This document shows positions 18,524 through 26,875 of a DNA stretch of 64,000 bases, piece by piece. A program made the position numbers and the translations under genes. Where the stretch lies: NCBI GenBank assembly GCA_963785755.1, contig CAWAXG010000002.1:558001-622000 (forward strand), given 5' to 3'. Below the pieces are notes generated by a model that made no database searches, had not been told where the DNA came from, and saw only the letters and a list, made by a program, of their open reading frames with translations. The stretch comes from JACCXG01 sp963785755. Lineage in GTDB: Bacteria > Acidobacteriota > Vicinamibacteria > Vicinamibacterales > 2-12-FULL-66-21. How positions within the stretch are numbered: the stretch's first letter is position 1; every line of letters begins with the position of its first letter.

Positions 18524-19252
18524 ATGAAAACCGAGCATCATCGCTGGTATTCACCGCGGATCGGGTGGGACATGGGGGTCGCGGTGTTCGGACACTGGGG
18601 ACCACCCGTGCTCGCCTATCCCACGAGCCACGGCGACGAATGGGAGTTGCAGCGGCATGGACTGCTCGACGCCGTCGCCGATTTCATCGAGGCCGGCAAG
18701 GTCAAGTTCTTCTGCGTCGGATCGATCAATCACGATTCGTTCCTGAACAAGCAGGCACACCCGTATCACCGGAGCTGGCGGCAGCGGATGTTCGACGAGT
18801 ACATCCGCGACGAGGTCATGCCGTTCGTCCACGCGCAGTGTCAGACGCCCGGGATTCCGATCACGACGTTCGGCGCGTCGCTCGGCGCGTACCACGCGGT
18901 CAACACGCTGCTGCGCTACCCGCACCTCATCAAGCGCTGTTATGCCTTCTCAGGCGTGTACGACCTGCGCCGGTTCATGAACGGGCTGTACGACGACAAC
19001 TTCTATTTTCACAACCCGATCGACTACGCCGCGAACCTGAACGATCCGTGGTTTCACCAGCAGCTCGCGACGTGCGAGATCCGGATCGTCACCGGCTCGG
19101 GACCGTGGGAAGAGAGCCGCCACTCGTACTCGTTCTCGGGGGTGCTGGCACGCAAGCGCATCCGGCACCATCTCGACGACTGGGGCCCGAACGGGGGACA
19201 TGACTGGCCTTACTGGAAGGCAATGATCCGGGAGTATTTGAGTCGGTGGTGA
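18524..19252 (+). CDS. alpha/beta-hydrolase, esterase family
   Basis: The 242-residue cytoplasmic protein has the nucleophile elbow TTFGASLGAYHAVN (GxSxG, Ser about residue 117) and a C-terminal GGHDWPYWKAMI that supplies the catalytic histidine. It belongs to the esterase D/putative esterase family (for example VLAYPTSHGDEWE and CYAFSGVYDLRRFMNG). The acidic triad member is less certain. It is transcribed away from the HMG-CoA reductase operon and preceded by the repeat array. The substrate is unknown. Confidence 0.82.
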   Translation: MKTEHHRWYSPRIGWDMGVAVFGHWGPPVLAYPTSHGDEWELQRHGLLDAVADFIEAGKVKFFCVGSINHDSFLNKQAHPYHRSWRQRMFDEYIRDEVMPFVHAQCQTPGIPITTFGASLGAYHAVNTLLRYPHLIKRCYAFSGVYDLRRFMNGLYDDNFYFHNPIDYAANLNDPWFHQQLATCEIRIVTGSGPWEESRHSYSFSGVLARKRIRHHLDDWGPNGGHDWPYWKAMIREYLSRW

Positions 19253-19265
19253 CCCGGCGGTCGAA

Positions 19266-19372
19266 ATCCTTATCCACAATCCCTACTCCGGAATCCAGAT
19301 CCCGATCGGGATCCGGATCCCGATCCGGATCGGGATTCAGGATCGAGGACTAAGGATAGGGATTTCCGGCGA
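19266..19372. repeat. GGGATCCGGATC low-complexity intergenic repeat
   Basis: Iterated GATCCCGATC and GGGATCCGGATC words fill the gap between the convergent esterase and rhodanese genes. It closely matches the stretch at 1410-1567. It might fold, but no standard terminator is visible. Confidence 0.6.
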
Positions 19373-19387
19373 AGCGTAAACCGCCCG

Positions 19388-19807
19388 TCAGCGCTCGGCC
19401 CGGCCTTCGACCTGCAGCCATTTGTGGTAGCCGCCGACCAGGGCGCGCGCTTCGACGCCGTGTTTCCGCAGTGTCTGCGCCGCACGGACGCTCGAATCCT
19501 CGGACGGACACGCGCAGTAGGTGATGATTTCCTTCTTCAACTTCTTCAGATCGCCGGCTTTCTTCGCGATGTCCTCTTCGGGAACCGAACGCGCGCCCGG
19601 GATGCGGCCGGCCTTGAACGCATCCGTGACGCGGACGTCGACGACCTCGATCTTCTTCGCGTCGTAGAGCTTCTTGAACTCCGCCCACTCGACGCGGAGC
19701 GGCGGCGACGACCGATCCTCCTCGGGCCGCTGCCCCTCGGAGGCGTGCGCGCCGATGCCGAACATGACGATGAGGGAGAGAGCCGAGAGGCGGAGGTGAG
19801 CCGTCAT
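19388..19807 (-). CDS. secreted rhodanese-like domain protein
   Basis: The 139-residue protein has a signal peptide (about residues 1-22, cleavage after AHAS) and a single rhodanese domain. DVRVTDAFKAGRIPGARSVP is the diagnostic first half. The active-site loop is ITYCACPSEDSS, which holds the catalytic cysteine, and VGGYHKWLQ ends the domain. Rhodaneses move sulfane sulfur or bind anions. It overlaps the upstream aminopeptidase gene by ATGA (19804-19807), placing it last in a five-gene operon with peptide ligases. A role in thiol or sulfane-sulfur handling is inferred from that context. Confidence 0.8.
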   Translation of the reverse strand: MTAHLRLSALSLIVMFGIGAHASEGQRPEEDRSSPPLRVEWAEFKKLYDAKKIEVVDVRVTDAFKAGRIPGARSVPEEDIAKKAGDLKKLKKEIITYCACPSEDSSVRAAQTLRKHGVEARALVGGYHKWLQVEGRAER

Positions 19808-20862
19808 GTGGTGGACGCGGCCGACTGCGACGCCGGCTCGCCCAGGTCGAATCGATCGAGCAGGTACTGCCCTTCCGCAATGACCTGCTCATCGTCGATC
19901 CAGACGTCACAGCCGCGCGTGAGCACGTCGACGTGGGTCTTCGCCGTCCAGTCGGCGTGCGTCTGACTGCCGTACGGATCGCCGAAGGCGATGTGCACGC
20001 CCGGTACCTTCTCGTCCTGGAGCAGGATGCCGATCATGTCGCGCAGGCCGTAGTTGGTGCCGAACGCCAGCTCGCCGACGCGATCGCTGTTCGTGCCGGT
20101 GTGGCAGTAGTCCCAGAAATCCTGGCGCAGATCGGCGCGGTCGCAGCGGACGTCGATCAGGCGCGCGTCGCGGATCTCGAGCACCATGGGCGTGGCTTCG
20201 AGACTGCCGTACTTCGCGTTGAAGTAGTCGCCGGCAGTGCCGTCGCAGACGAAAGTGCCATCCACCGAACGCGGCGTGGTGAACACCTCGCCGGCCGGGA
20301 GATTCGACCAGTAGCGGGGATTGATGAGACCGCTCGTCTTCACCCAGGCGTGAGCCGGATCGAAGCTCGCCACGAAGTCGGTGCCCGCACGGGTCTTGAC
20401 GTTCAACCGTACCGCCGTCCGCATCCGCTCGCAGAGCTGCTGACTCAACCGGTCGACCAGCCGATAGTCCGCGCGCAGTCCCTCCCGCATGATTCGCGGC
20501 GTGACGCCAACCATGTGGGCATACCGGATGCGTCTCCGCTCGACCAGCGCGACGATCGCCATGCGCGCGGTGAGCTCGCCTTCCTGCGGCTGGACGCAGA
20601 GGATGCCCGCATCCGCCACCTCGAGCGCCTCGAGCACCGGTGCGGGCGCCGCACGCAGCGGCCGCGACGCGATCGACTCGATCAGGACGCAGTCGGCGCG
20701 TGCGCCACGCTCGGCGAGCGCCTGTTCGAGACTGGCCGCGACCGGCGCGCTTGCCGCGTCCGCGATCAGCGCGACGCGCTCACCAGGCAGAATCGCCAGA
20801 CAGGTCCGGATCGCATTCTGCGCCCCAGGCATGAGATCGGGTTCGGGTCGGCCGAACGTCAT
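19804..20862 (-). CDS. M29-type (aminopeptidase T/AmpS) metallopeptidase
   Basis: The 352-residue protein resembles the thermophilic aminopeptidase M29 family. The metal-binding glutamates and histidines cluster as family members show: GELAFGTNYGLRD, VHIAFGDPYGSQTHADW and HVDVLTRGCDVWIDD. The first half (LAILPGERVALIADAASAPVA) matches the N-terminal domain. No signal peptide, so cytosolic. The gene starts 28 bp after the circularly permuted ATP-grasp gene. It could trim or degrade the peptide made by the ligases (inference). Confidence 0.78.
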   Translation of the reverse strand: MTFGRPEPDLMPGAQNAIRTCLAILPGERVALIADAASAPVAASLEQALAERGARADCVLIESIASRPLRAAPAPVLEALEVADAGILCVQPQEGELTARMAIVALVERRRIRYAHMVGVTPRIMREGLRADYRLVDRLSQQLCERMRTAVRLNVKTRAGTDFVASFDPAHAWVKTSGLINPRYWSNLPAGEVFTTPRSVDGTFVCDGTAGDYFNAKYGSLEATPMVLEIRDARLIDVRCDRADLRQDFWDYCHTGTNSDRVGELAFGTNYGLRDMIGILLQDEKVPGVHIAFGDPYGSQTHADWTAKTHVDVLTRGCDVWIDDEQVIAEGQYLLDRFDLGEPASQSAASTT

Positions 20863-20889
20863 TCACACGATTGTAGCAACCTCGAACCG

Positions 20890-22237
20890 TTACAGACCCA
20901 CCACGAACGCCGGAACCTGGCCGCCGCCGGACGTCACGTTGGCGAGACCGGTCTCGCTGAGCCGCGTGAGGTAGCCGCCCATCCGGCCCCTGAACAGGTA
21001 CGGCGCGAGGTCGACGAGCATGTCGCGCATGGTCACCTGGCCGTCATCATCGAAATGGGGAAAGATCTCGCGGCGGATGGGAATCCGCTGCTGGAGCACC
21101 CACGTGCCGGGCGGATCCGAGAGCGCCTTGTTGAGAGCGGCCTCCCACACGCCGGCCGCGGTCTCCCATCCGAGCGTCACGCCTTTCCCACCGGTACTCG
21201 TCGTTCGGCTTGAGCACGAGCTGGGTGCGTTCCTGTCTCGCGATCGACATCAGCGGGGTCCGCCGGCCCTGCCAGTCGGTGGCGGTATCGGAGACCAGGC
21301 GTGTCCACGGTACGTGCGCCGCGACGAGCGTCCGCTCCGCACTCGTCATCAGATGCGCATGAGTGGGATCGGTCAACACGGCAAAAAACGCCTTCTTGTG
21401 CGGCAGCTTGCACCGGAACGTGTTCGCCACACAGACCGCGCGAGCCTCGTACGCGCGAACGAGGGCGGCGCACTCGTCCGGACGCGCGATGATGTCGTTG
21501 ATCAGCACGCGGCGGTACACGAGATCGATTGGCCGGCCGCCTGCCCACAGCCTGCCGCCGTCGAACGAGAGATCTCGCGGATCGGACACCACGGTGGGCA
21601 CGCCGCGCTCGGCGAAGGCATCGCGCAGCAACTCGAACTCGCTCCAGGTCGGCACGTCGCGCCAGTCAACGATGGCGATCGTCGGCCGGTCGGCGCTGCC
21701 GCCCCACTCCGTGTAGCTGTCGAGCAGCGCCGCGAGCAGCGCCGGGATCGTACGGTGATACATCACCGGGCGGCTGGCCTTGAACCGCTGCATGGGCTCC
21801 AATTCGTCGAACAACTCGCACAGCCGCTGGGTGTATCCGAGTCCGGCCGGCGACTCGGCGTTGTATTCCGCGAACCGCAGTGAATCGGGCAGGATGAACG
21901 CGTCGAGCCGCGACGCGGTGCTGGCCGTGGCATAACCGGGGTCGATCCGGGCCAGCCGCTCTTCGGCCCCGGTCACGCCGAGCGCCGCCATGAGCCGCTC
22001 GTCGGTCAACGCGGCGGCGGCGATCCGCTCGCCGAGATCGGCGATGACCTCGGACGCCTCGCGAATCCGCGTCTCGTCGCGCGCACCAAGGAAGAATGGC
22101 CGCAGCACCGAACAATGCACGCGCTCGCCGAACGTGAGCCGGCGGTCGCGCATCGATGCGGCCAGCCGGCGGCAGAATTCAGGCGCGAGCTCGTACTCCG
22201 GCCGCAGCAGATCGACCCAATCGGCGATCGGATCCAT
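20890..22237 (-). CDS. circularly permuted ATP-grasp-like protein, one frame break
   Basis: About 449 residues after removal of an extra base near 21192. The N-terminal part (SLRFAEYNAESPAGLGYTQ, then DLVYRRVLINDIIARPDEC and VANTFRCKLPHKKAFFAVL) resembles circularly permuted ATP-grasp proteins related to glutathionylspermidine synthase. The C-terminal half continues in the next frame with LKPNDEYGGKGVTLGWET, a glycine-rich nucleotide loop. The family forms amide bonds from a carboxylate, an amine and ATP. The start ATG shares its A with the stop of the upstream ATP-grasp gene (TGATG at 22239-22235), so expression is coupled. The specific product is unknown. Confidence 0.68.
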
Positions 22238-23205
22238 CAGGCCCCACCGGGCCCGCCCGAGAAGCCGGTGCTCGGTCCGATGCCGAGCATTTCTTCCCAT
22301 CGCGGCCAGCTCTGGGCGGGATGCCCGTTGAGGGCGCGGTCGATCACCAGCCGGGACATCTTCTCGGTGACGAGGCGGAAGTAGAAATCGGTGATGCGCT
22401 CGCGCTCGAAGTCCGGCGCCGGATTCAGAAAATCGATCGCGTACGGCACATCATCCTTGATCGCGAACTCGATCGTGTTCATCTCGTAGCCGAGCGCATG
22501 GTTGATCGTCTGGGCGTCGCGCACGACACGGGCGCCGAGGCCGGCGGAGAGGTACTCGTGCTCGACGAGATAGCGCCGCTCGCGCGGGTCGTAGGCCACC
22601 GGCGTGATGTCCGTCTTCCCGAACGTGAAGCAGCGGACGTAGCGATCGAAGTCGATGAACTCCTGCAGCGTCATCGGGTAGGGCGAGGTCAGCTCGTAGG
22701 CCGCGACCAGCTCGTCGCGATCGTTCACCTTGTAGACGTGCTTCCAGCCGCCGCCCGAGTACGGCTTCAGGATGGCCGGGCGGCCGACATAGTCCAGGAG
22801 CCCGTCCCAGTCGATCGGGTAGATCAGATTGCGAAGGGATTCAGGGGTCAGATCGACGTCGGGCGGGTACCCTTTCTGGGGCAGCAACACCGTCTTCGGG
22901 ATCGCGACGCCGAGCCGGTGCATCACCGAATAGTTGAAGAACTTGTCGTCCGCCGTCCACCAGAAGGGGTTGTTGATGACGTAAGTGCCGTACAGCACGG
23001 CCTGCTTCAGCGCGCCGCGGTAGTACTCGATCTCGTGAGAGATGCGGTCGACCACGACGCGATAGGCGGGTGGCTCGTCCATCCTGGTGCCGCCGAGCTT
23101 CGCCATCTCGGCGCTGATTCCATGCGGCGCCCCAAGCTGATTCACCCGTTCGATGAACGCCGGAGGAAAGCTGTACTCGCGGCCGCACAACAACCCGATC
23201 TTCAT
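22237..23205 (-). CDS. ATP-grasp carboxylate-amine ligase (RimK-like)
   Basis: The 322-residue protein has ATP-grasp features: VGRPAILKPYSGGGWKHVYKV (nucleotide-binding lysine and glycine-rich loop, residues about 145-165), MTLQEFIDFDRYVRCFTFG, and the Mg-binding end YAIDFLNPAPDFE. The start at 23205 has a strong Shine-Dalgarno sequence (GGAGGAG). The upstream 168-bp spacer holds three inverted repeats. It is the second gene of the five-gene ligase operon. The substrates are not evident. Confidence 0.75.
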   Translation of the reverse strand: MKIGLLCGREYSFPPAFIERVNQLGAPHGISAEMAKLGGTRMDEPPAYRVVVDRISHEIEYYRGALKQAVLYGTYVINNPFWWTADDKFFNYSVMHRLGVAIPKTVLLPQKGYPPDVDLTPESLRNLIYPIDWDGLLDYVGRPAILKPYSGGGWKHVYKVNDRDELVAAYELTSPYPMTLQEFIDFDRYVRCFTFGKTDITPVAYDPRERRYLVEHEYLSAGLGARVVRDAQTINHALGYEMNTIEFAIKDDVPYAIDFLNPAPDFERERITDFYFRLVTEKMSRLVIDRALNGHPAQSWPRWEEMLGIGPSTGFSGGPGGA

Positions 23206-23249
23206 CGTCCTGCTCCTCCAGCGATTTGCCCGGGCGACGTCTTGAGCGC

Positions 23250-23341
23250 CGCGCGAAGCGCGGTGTCGAAACCGGCGGCATCAAGAACACCGGATGCCGC
23301 CGGCGCATTATTCAGAACCGCGCAGCGCTCATGAATAATGC
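23250..23341 (-). promoter_or_regulatory. three consecutive stem-loops in the ligase operon spacer
   Basis: Between the GCS2 gene and the ATP-grasp gene the transcript can form three successive hairpins. GCATTATTCA (23305-23314) pairs perfectly with TGAATAATGC (23332-23341). CCGGCGGCATC (23272-23282) pairs with GATGCCGCCGG (23293-23303). CCGCGC pairs with GCGCGG at about 23249-23264. No T-run follows. They could attenuate, stabilise or process the mRNA between the two genes. A 67-codon frame covering the area is not supported as a gene. Confidence 0.6.
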
Positions 23342-23373
23342 GGCGCGTCGCGCCGGCACGCGATCGTCCGGAA

Positions 23374-24504
23374 TCAGCTCGCTTGTCCGCGCGCCGTTCC
23401 GGCACGCGTCTCCGCCACGATGTGCCGCACGACCGCCTTCAAATCGCCGGTCGACCGATACACGGCGAGCTGCCGATCGGCGCTGGTGCCCTCGGCCAGC
23501 ACCGTATGGACGTACTGCACGGCCTCACGGCTCCCGAGGTCGTCCACGACGTCGTCAATGAACTCGAGCAACTCGACCGCGAGCTCGCGCATCGGGACCT
23601 CGGCGCGCTTGCCGAAGTCGATCAGCTTGCCGTCGAGCCCCCAGCGCGCGGCGCGCCACTTGTTCTCTTCGATCAGCGCCCGCCGGTAAAGCCGGAACCC
23701 CTGGTTACGCGTGTACAGCCGGTGCAGCTTGACGATGATGGCCTGGCACAGCGCCGCGATCATGACCGCCGCCTCCGGCTTGGTCGGAACGTCGCAGACG
23801 CGGAACTCGAGCGTGCCGAAGGTCGGGTGCGGCCTGACGTCCCACCAGATCTTCCTCGCGTCGTCGATGCAGTGCAGCTCGACGAGCAGCTGCACGTAAT
23901 CCTCGTAGGCGCTCCACGACTCGAAATGATCGGGTACGCCGGTGCGCGGGAATCGTCGGAAGACCGTGGTGCGGTACGACTTGAGGCCGGTGTCGCGGCC
24001 CATCCAGAACGGAGAGCTCGTGGACAGCGCGAGCAGGTGTGGAAGAAAGTAGCGCGCCATGTTCAGCAGATCGATCATGGTCGTGCGATCCGGGATGGCC
24101 ACGTGCACATGGAGCCCGAAGATCAGGAGCGACCGCGCGAGGTGCTGGAGCTCTTCGACGATCGTTTCGTAGCGGACGCCGGGGGAAAGGACCTGATCCT
24201 TCCAATGCGAAAAGGGATGGGTTCCCGCTGCGGCCACGGCCAGGCCGACGCGTTCGGCCGCGCTGGTCAGCTCGCGGCGGATACGAAAAATCTCTTCACG
24301 CAGCTCCGACACGTCGGCGCAGATCTTCGTGCCGACTTCGACGATCGACTGGTGCAGCTCAGGCTTGATCTGTTCGCCGAGAGTCGGCGCGCCCGACGCG
24401 AGCAGCTCGGACACATGCGATCGCAATTCCCACGTCTGCGGATCGACGATCTGGAACTCTTCCTCCACGCCGACGGTGAAGCGGTGGCGCATCGCACTCA
24501 TCAT
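23374..24504 (-). CDS. ybdK: GCS2-family carboxylate-amine ligase (YbdK-like glutamate-cysteine ligase)
   Basis: The 376-residue protein has the family opening FTVGVEEEFQIVDPQTWEL (residues about 9-27) and KPELHQSIVEVGTKIC. It also has the active-site stretch LLIFGLHVHVAIPDR and TFGTLEFRVCDVPTKPEA. Homologues have weak glutamate-cysteine ligase activity or make other gamma-glutamyl amides. It is first in a minus-strand operon with two ATP-grasp-type ligases, an aminopeptidase and a rhodanese. ATGs at 24504 and 24492 are both possible starts. Confidence 0.88.
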   Translation of the reverse strand: MMSAMRHRFTVGVEEEFQIVDPQTWELRSHVSELLASGAPTLGEQIKPELHQSIVEVGTKICADVSELREEIFRIRRELTSAAERVGLAVAAAGTHPFSHWKDQVLSPGVRYETIVEELQHLARSLLIFGLHVHVAIPDRTTMIDLLNMARYFLPHLLALSTSSPFWMGRDTGLKSYRTTVFRRFPRTGVPDHFESWSAYEDYVQLLVELHCIDDARKIWWDVRPHPTFGTLEFRVCDVPTKPEAAVMIAALCQAIIVKLHRLYTRNQGFRLYRRALIEENKWRAARWGLDGKLIDFGKRAEVPMRELAVELLEFIDDVVDDLGSREAVQYVHTVLAEGTSADRQLAVYRSTGDLKAVVRHIVAETRAGTARGQAS

Positions 24505-24532
24505 GTCACAATGCGTTTTGTCAATTCGTGTC

Positions 24533-24670
24533 GGGACTGGGGCCTCGGGACTAGGGACTCGGGCTGTCTCGGGATCAGGGACTCGGGGCTCGGGACTCGG
24601 GCTTGTCTCGGGATCAGGGACTCGGGACTTGGGGCTCGGGCTTGTCTCGGGAATCGGGGATCTGGGTCAT
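24533..24670. repeat. GGGACTCGGGCTTGTCTCGGG low-complexity repeat
   Basis: Repeated GGGACTCGGG, GGGGCTCGGG and CTTGTCTCGGGATCAGGGA words fill the divergent gap between the GCS2 gene and the FAD oxidase. Complementary CCCGAGTCCCGAG words at 24713-24740 continue into the first codons of the oxidase frame, so the two blocks could pair as a long imperfect stem. Confidence 0.75.
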
Positions 24671-24693
24671 GAACAGAGAATAGATGGCGGCCC

Positions 24694-26334
24694 ATGAACC
24701 ATCCGCCCACCTCCCCGAGTCCCGAGTCCCGAGTCCCAAGTCCCGAGGTATGCGCCCGAACGCCGCGCGGCGAAGATTCCGGATGCGGCATCATCCGCGA
24801 ACCGCAGACCGTCGCGGCGCATCTCGAAGACGCCGCGCACTATCCCGGCGGTCAGGCAGCGGGCGTTGCGTACCCAAGGACTGAGGCCGACGTCGCCAGG
24901 CTCGTGCTCGCGAGCTCACGAGTGCTGCCGGTCGGCGTGCAGTCTTCGCTCACCGGTGGCGCGACACCGTTCGGCGACGTGGTGCTGAGCACCGCGCGCT
25001 TGTCCCGCGTGCTCGAGGTCGGCTCGACGCGGATCTCGGTTGAAGCCGGCGTGCCGCTGGAAGCGATGCAGGCGGCGTTGCGGCCTGAAGGAGCGGCGTA
25101 TCCGCCAGTGCCGACGTTCGTGGGCGCGACTGCAGGCGGCGCCGTCTCGACGAACGCCGCGGGCGCGGCGACGTTCAAGTACGGCACCACGCGCGACTGG
25201 GTCGAGGGGTTGACCGTCGTCCTGGCGAACGGTGAGGTGCTCGATCTCGTACGGGGTCAGTGCCGGGCTGATGACGAGGGATTCATCATTCAGTGCCGCG
25301 ACTCGACGATTCGCGTGCCAGTCCCCACGTATCGCATGCCGGATGTTCCCAAGCGGTCCGCCGGCTACCACGCCGAGCCGGGGATGGATCTGATCGACCT
25401 GTTCATCGGCTCAGAGGGAACGCTCGGGATCATCACGCAGATCACGTTCCGCGCTCTGGCCCGGGCGCCGGCACGAGCGCTCGCCCTCATCTTCTGCCCG
25501 TCGGAAGCCAGCATGCTGGAGCTCGTCGCCGAGCTTCGAACGAGATCGATCGAGACGTGGCGCTCGGGAGACAAGGCCGGCATCGATGCCTGCGCGATCG
25601 AGCACATGGACGACCGCTCGCTCGCGCTGGTGCGCGGCTCCGGGGATCTGCAGCCGCTCGACATCAGAGTTCCCGGGAACACGGCCGCCGCGCTGCTGGT
25701 GCAGCTCGAACTGCCGGCGGGCACGACTTCCGCCGCGGCCTACGACCAGATCGAAAATGCGCTCGCCGCCGACACGCCGGACTCCGGCCTCGTGCGTTTC
25801 TGCCGGCTGCTCCATCGATTCGATCTGCTGGACAGCACGGAGCTCGCCGCACCCGACGATACGCAAAGGCAGGAGCAGCTGATCCGGTTCCGCGAGAGCG
25901 TGCCGGCCCGGGTGAATCAGCTGGTCGGCGCGGCCAAGCGCGACGTCGATTCCCGTATCGAAAAGACGGCCGCCGACATGGTCGTGCCGTTCGACGGCTT
26001 CGCCGGGATGATGCAGTGCTATCGGCAGGGGTTCGAGAGTCGAGGTCTTCAGTTTGCGATCTGGGGCCATGTCTCGGACGGCAACGTCCACCCCAACGTC
26101 ATCCCGCGGAGCTACGAGGACGTGGCGCGCGGGAAAGAGGCGATCATGGAGTTCGGCCGTGAAGCCGCGCGGCTCGGCGGTTGCCCTCTCGCCGAGCACG
26201 GCGTCGGGCGCAATCCGGTGAAGCAGGCGTTGCTGCGCGACCTCTATGGCGACGCCGGCATCGAACAGATGCGCGCGGTCAAACGCGCGCTCGATCCCGG
26301 GTGGAAGCTCGCGCCTGGCGTGATCTTCAGCTGA
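24694..26334 (+). CDS. FAD-linked oxidase of the glycolate oxidase GlcD / D-lactate dehydrogenase type
   Basis: Up to 546 residues. The FAD-binding PCMH domain shows LPVGVQSSLTGGATPFGD (residues about 78-95), PTFVGATAGGAVSTNAAG and GSEGTLGIITQITFR. The C-terminal FAD-oxidase domain ends in WGHVSDGNVHPN and LAEHGVGRNPVKQALL, the conserved His region. Such enzymes oxidise 2-hydroxy acids and pass electrons to quinone or an Fe-S partner. The first 20 residues (PTSPSPESRVPSPE) derive from the low-complexity repeat, so the true start may be further in, but no better start codon with a ribosome site is visible. No glcE/glcF partner is adjacent. Confidence 0.85.
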   Translation: MNHPPTSPSPESRVPSPEVCARTPRGEDSGCGIIREPQTVAAHLEDAAHYPGGQAAGVAYPRTEADVARLVLASSRVLPVGVQSSLTGGATPFGDVVLSTARLSRVLEVGSTRISVEAGVPLEAMQAALRPEGAAYPPVPTFVGATAGGAVSTNAAGAATFKYGTTRDWVEGLTVVLANGEVLDLVRGQCRADDEGFIIQCRDSTIRVPVPTYRMPDVPKRSAGYHAEPGMDLIDLFIGSEGTLGIITQITFRALARAPARALALIFCPSEASMLELVAELRTRSIETWRSGDKAGIDACAIEHMDDRSLALVRGSGDLQPLDIRVPGNTAAALLVQLELPAGTTSAAAYDQIENALAADTPDSGLVRFCRLLHRFDLLDSTELAAPDDTQRQEQLIRFRESVPARVNQLVGAAKRDVDSRIEKTAADMVVPFDGFAGMMQCYRQGFESRGLQFAIWGHVSDGNVHPNVIPRSYEDVARGKEAIMEFGREAARLGGCPLAEHGVGRNPVKQALLRDLYGDAGIEQMRAVKRALDPGWKLAPGVIFS

Positions 26335-26371
26335 AGAACGGAGCAAGACCGGCCCGCAGTACAATCGGCCG

Positions 26372-26860
26372 ATGTCCCTTCTCTGGTTCCGCCGTTCGCG
26401 GAAAGGCGATTCGAAGGCGCCACAGGCAACCTCATCGCAACACACGTCTGAGACGACGCCGCGGCAGCAGCGGGCACCGCTCCGCATCCGGGGATTGCTG
26501 CTTCTCAATCTGCAGCCCACGGATGGGACCGAGCAGATCGAAGGCGCGCCGCCGCTCGGCAGCCACGACCAGGTGGTTCGCTCGGTGGTCGCGGCCGCGC
26601 CGGGTATCCAGTTCGATGACTCCGGCCGAGGTGAAGTGCGGGGCGCCGATCACTACATCGCGATCGATCTCGGCAAGCACGACCTCGTGCATGCCGCGGT
26701 CGCGTCGGCGGAAGGAGACATCGGGATCGAGGCGCTGCGCACCCTGCTGCAGCGCGAAGGCTGGCGGGCGTATGTCCCGCGTGTCGGGGTGTTCATCGAG
26801 CCCGACGCCCTCGATCTCTTCGCCCTGCCCGACGCGCCGCCGCCACCCGGGCGGGCCTGA
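26372..26860 (+). CDS. conserved-looking protein of unknown function
   Basis: 162 residues beginning MSLLWFRRSRKGDSKAP. A charged, low-complexity N-terminal third is followed by a possible compact domain (RGLLLLNLQPTDGTEQIEG to GWRAYVPRVGVFIEPD). No signal peptide or membrane segment. It starts 37 bp after the FAD oxidase on the same strand and may share its transcript. I do not recognise a family. Confidence 0.5.
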   Translation: MSLLWFRRSRKGDSKAPQATSSQHTSETTPRQQRAPLRIRGLLLLNLQPTDGTEQIEGAPPLGSHDQVVRSVVAAAPGIQFDDSGRGEVRGADHYIAIDLGKHDLVHAAVASAEGDIGIEALRTLLQREGWRAYVPRVGVFIEPDALDLFALPDAPPPPGRA

Positions 26861-26875
26861 CTCCGCGCGCGTCCG

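Noticed and set aside
23202..23405. 67-codon frame between the GCS2 and ATP-grasp genes, tempting as a peptide substrate of the ligases
   Set aside because: It is built from inverted repeats, lacks its own ribosome site and overlaps the GCS2 gene. The spacer is better read as structured RNA.
24519..24524. TTGACA as the -35 box of the GCS2 operon
   Set aside because: It lies only 15 bp before the start codon, leaving no room for a normal -10 and leader.
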